A program made the translations under genes and the position numbers. This document shows, in pieces, positions 5,425 through 6,968 of a stretch of DNA of 6,968 nucleotides (position 1 is the first letter of the stretch; each line of letters begins with the position of its first letter). A model generated the notes under the pieces. That model had not been told where the DNA came from, ran no database searches, and saw only the letters and a list, made by a program, of their open reading frames with translations. Origin of the DNA: an uncultured Collinsella sp. (lineage in GTDB: Bacteria; Actinomycetota; Coriobacteriia; Coriobacteriales; Coriobacteriaceae); contig CABSMZ010000099.1 in assembly GCA_902478875.1 (NCBI GenBank), forward strand, positions 1 through 6,968, read 5' to 3'.

Positions 5425-5467
5425 AAAGAAGCCTCGCACCGCCCGCCGCGTTGCGAGGCTTCTTTTT
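5425..5467 (+). terminator. Intrinsic terminator after the aminotransferase
   Basis: AAAGAAGCCTCGCA (5425-5438) pairs perfectly over 14 bp with TGCGAGGCTTCTTT (5452-5465), loop 13 bases, T-run 5463-5467. It lies 25 bases past the stop codon and separates the gene from the fructokinase. Confidence 0.95.
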
Positions 5468-5496
5468 ATAGCGCTTTCTTAAATGGTTTAGAGCTC

Positions 5497-5502
5497 TATA
5501 CT
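5497..5502 (+). promoter_or_regulatory. Probable -10 box of the fructokinase promoter
   Basis: TATACT matches the -10 consensus at 5 of 6 positions and lies 38 bases upstream of the start codon, inside an A/T-rich stretch that follows the terminator. The expected -35 position holds only TTTCTT (5475-5480, 16-base spacer), a poor match, so the promoter may need an activator or use other contacts. Confidence 0.45.
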
Positions 5503-5540
5503 TTAGTCACGGAGCAACTCGTCCCAGAGAGAGGAATACT

Positions 5541-6431
5541 ATGGCGGAACAGCAGCTTATCGGAGCGCTCGAGGCCGGCGGCACCAAGATGGTCTGCGCC
5601 ACGGGCTATGCAGACGGTACGGTCCTGGAGCGCGAGCAGATCGCGACCACGACCCCGCAGGAGACCGTCGAGGCCGTCAACGCGTGGTTTGCGAACAAGG
5701 GCATCGCCGCGCTGGGCATCGGCGCCTTTGGCCCCACCGCAGTCAATCCCGCCTCACCCCAATACGGCAAGATCCTGGAGACGCCCAAGACGGCATGGCG
5801 CTACTTCGACCTGCTGGGCACTATCCAAAACGAGCTCAATATCCCCTGCGGCTACGATACCGACGTCAACGTCGCCTGCCTGGCCGAGGTCACCTTTGGT
5901 TGCGCCCAGGGCCTCACGGACGTGGTCTACCTGACCATCGGTACCGGCGTGGGCGCCGGCGTGCTCTCGGGCGGCCAGCTCGTGCACGGCATGATGCACC
6001 CCGAGGCTGGCCACATCCTGGTCACGCGCGACCCGCGCGACACCATCGGCGAGCATAGCGCCTGCCCCTTCCACGACAATTGCCTCGAGGGTCTCATCGC
6101 CGGCCCCGGCGTTAAAAAGCGCTGGGATGGCAAGAGCGCCGGAGACATGGCCGATGACCCGGAGGCCATGGACCTGCTCGCAGGCTATCTGGCACAGGCG
6201 CTCATGACCTACACGCTGTGCTACGCGCCGCAAAAGATCATCATCGGTGGCGGCGTGGCCGACCACACCCCCATCGTGCCGCTCGCGCGCAAGAAGTGCG
6301 CCGAGATGCTCAACGGTTATATCGTCACGCCCGAGGTCAACGACATCGATACCTATATTGTCAACAACAGCCTTGAGGGCAAGCAGGGCATCATGGGCTG
6401 CCTGGCCCTGGGCGCGCAGGCGCTTCAGTAA
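5541..6431 (+). CDS. scrK: ROK-family fructokinase
   Basis: A complete 296-residue ROK sugar kinase, closely resembling B. subtilis YdhR/GmuE-type fructokinases (fructose to fructose-6-phosphate with ATP; EC 2.7.1.4). The ATG at 5541 has AGAGGA (5530-5535) five bases upstream. Motifs: N-terminal phosphate loop EAGGTK (11-16), FGPTAVNP (63-70), GYDTDVNVA (104-112) with D108 as catalytic base, IGTGVGAG (133-140), HPEAGH (153-158), the zinc site formed by H158 with C175, H178 and C181 (CPFHDNCLEG), and the adenosine-binding IIIGGGV (233-239). All zinc ligands are intact, which marks the fructokinase branch of ROK rather than the glucokinase or repressor branch. There is no DNA-binding domain. 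No sucrose or fructose transporter gene adjoins it, so it may serve general fructose or mannose-type intracellular sugar phosphorylation. It is a single-gene unit. Confidence 0.92.
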   Translation: MAEQQLIGALEAGGTKMVCATGYADGTVLEREQIATTTPQETVEAVNAWFANKGIAALGIGAFGPTAVNPASPQYGKILETPKTAWRYFDLLGTIQNELNIPCGYDTDVNVACLAEVTFGCAQGLTDVVYLTIGTGVGAGVLSGGQLVHGMMHPEAGHILVTRDPRDTIGEHSACPFHDNCLEGLIAGPGVKKRWDGKSAGDMADDPEAMDLLAGYLAQALMTYTLCYAPQKIIIGGGVADHTPIVPLARKKCAEMLNGYIVTPEVNDIDTYIVNNSLEGKQGIMGCLALGAQALQ

Positions 6432-6512
6432 CAGACGCACCCACAGGGCGTGGCGCGCCCGGCAAATCCAACCTACGGAACGACGCCACCACGCCTCATA
6501 TAAGCCTCAAAT

Positions 6513-6560
6513 AAAAAAAGGCCGCCTAGGACCAAACAATACGTCCTAGGCGGCTTTTTT
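6513..6560. terminator. Bidirectional terminator between convergent genes
   Basis: GCCGCCTAGGAC (6521-6532) pairs perfectly with GTCCTAGGCGGC (6543-6554), loop 10 bases. An A-run (6513-6519) precedes and a T-run (6555-6560) follows, so each strand sees stem plus T-tract. It ends the fructokinase transcript on + and the VanZ transcript on -. The right arm and T-run also encode the last residues and stop codon of the minus-strand gene. Confidence 0.95.
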
Positions 6561-6968
6561 GGCGCATATCAGCGACCGTAAGAGATATCGGAGCACAACG
6601 CCCATTGCCGCTCCACAGCAGTCGATCATCACATCGGTGATCATGCCGGCGCGTCCCGGCACAAAGAGCTGAATCGTCTCGTCAATCGAGGGAATCAGCA
6701 GCAGGAACACCGCCGTGGGCAGCAGCACGTCAAAGGTGCGCCGGCCCTCAAAATCAAAGGCGTGCGTTGCCAAGATGCCGAGCACCATATACTCGGTAAA
6801 ATGCGCGCACTTGCGAACAACAAAGTTGGTCACCCATTCATATGGAAGTCCCACGCCGTGCAGGAAACCGCGGATAGCTTCCATGACCGTTAGGCTCAGC
6901 GAGCCCGACCCCGAGCCGGGAACCAGCGAATTGCCCCAGATCAAGAGCGCCATCAGGCAGGTTACAAC
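6546..6968 (-). CDS. VanZ-family membrane protein, 5'-truncated
   Basis: The minus frame is open from the window edge to TAG (6548-6546), giving 140 visible residues. The ATG at 6953-6951 has no Shine-Dalgarno before it and would cut into a hydrophobic N-terminal segment (VVTCLMALLIWGNSLV), so the true start is probably beyond the window. Counting from that Met, VanZ features are VVRKCAHFTEYMVLG (45-59), IDETIQLFVPGRAG (90-103) and a polar-in-membrane D107/D111/G114 segment. Three further hydrophobic stretches (about 50-66, 76-98 and 104-127) predict a small polytopic membrane protein. The family is named for the teicoplanin-resistance accessory protein VanZ, but most members have no known role; no van cluster is visible. 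The C-terminus (CAKKAA) is encoded by the terminator arm. Confidence 0.85.
   Translation of the reverse strand, partial: VVTCLMALLIWGNSLVPGSGSGSLSLTVMEAIRGFLHGVGLPYEWVTNFVVRKCAHFTEYMVLGILATHAFDFEGRRTFDVLLPTAVFLLLIPSIDETIQLFVPGRAGMITDVMIDCCGAAMGVVLRYLLRSLICAKKAA

Noticed and set aside
5754..6440. 228-codon - strand frame opposite the fructokinase
   Set aside because: It is a shadow frame with no family features, while the + frame has complete ROK kinase and zinc motifs.

Overview
The window looks like a contig end from a high-GC gut actinobacterium of the Coriobacteriia, most likely Collinsella or a close relative. This rests on the GC-rich third codon positions, the strong preference for AAG over AAA lysine codons, and the gene families present. 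No marker gene here fixes the genus, so it is an inference. The first 20 bases are not genomic: they are the Illumina Nextera/Tn5 mosaic-end adapter preceded by C, so biological sequence begins at base 21.

Left part (21-2595, + strand): the C-terminal part of a GGGtGRT-family protein (function unknown) closes with a strong intrinsic terminator. After a 256-base gap comes a complete fumarate-reductase/aspartate-oxidase-like FAD flavoprotein with an unusual active-site loop.

Middle part (2596-4217): a perfect hairpin without a T-tract precedes a solitary dinD-like gene. Its codon use (many AAA, AGG and TTA codons) differs from its neighbours and suggests acquisition by transfer. To its right is a minus-strand tRNA operon, promoter - tRNA-His(GTG) - tRNA-Lys(CTT) - terminator. 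The 3' end of tRNA-Lys, its terminator and the flanking sequence occur a second time about 177 bases further downstream, so a truncated tRNA-Lys remnant and a second terminator copy lie between the operon and dinD. A cluster of small hairpins separates the two copies. This is the most interesting structure in the window: either a scar of tRNA-targeted integration or a local duplication.

Right part (4218-6968): a class I/II PLP aminotransferase (+) diverges from the tRNA operon and ends at a 14-bp-stem terminator. A ROK-family fructokinase (+) follows with its own probable promoter. A VanZ-family membrane protein (-) converges on it and runs off the right edge. A bidirectional terminator serves both converging genes, and the stop codon of the VanZ gene lies inside its stem.

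The protein genes do not form one pathway. Each appears to be its own transcription unit, separated by terminators or by changes of direction. I see no CRISPR array, transposase, integrase or toxin-antitoxin gene. No clear new multi-gene system is visible; the leads are the tRNA-Lys duplication, the dinD gene beside it with an internal perfect inverted repeat, and the altered active site of the flavoprotein.
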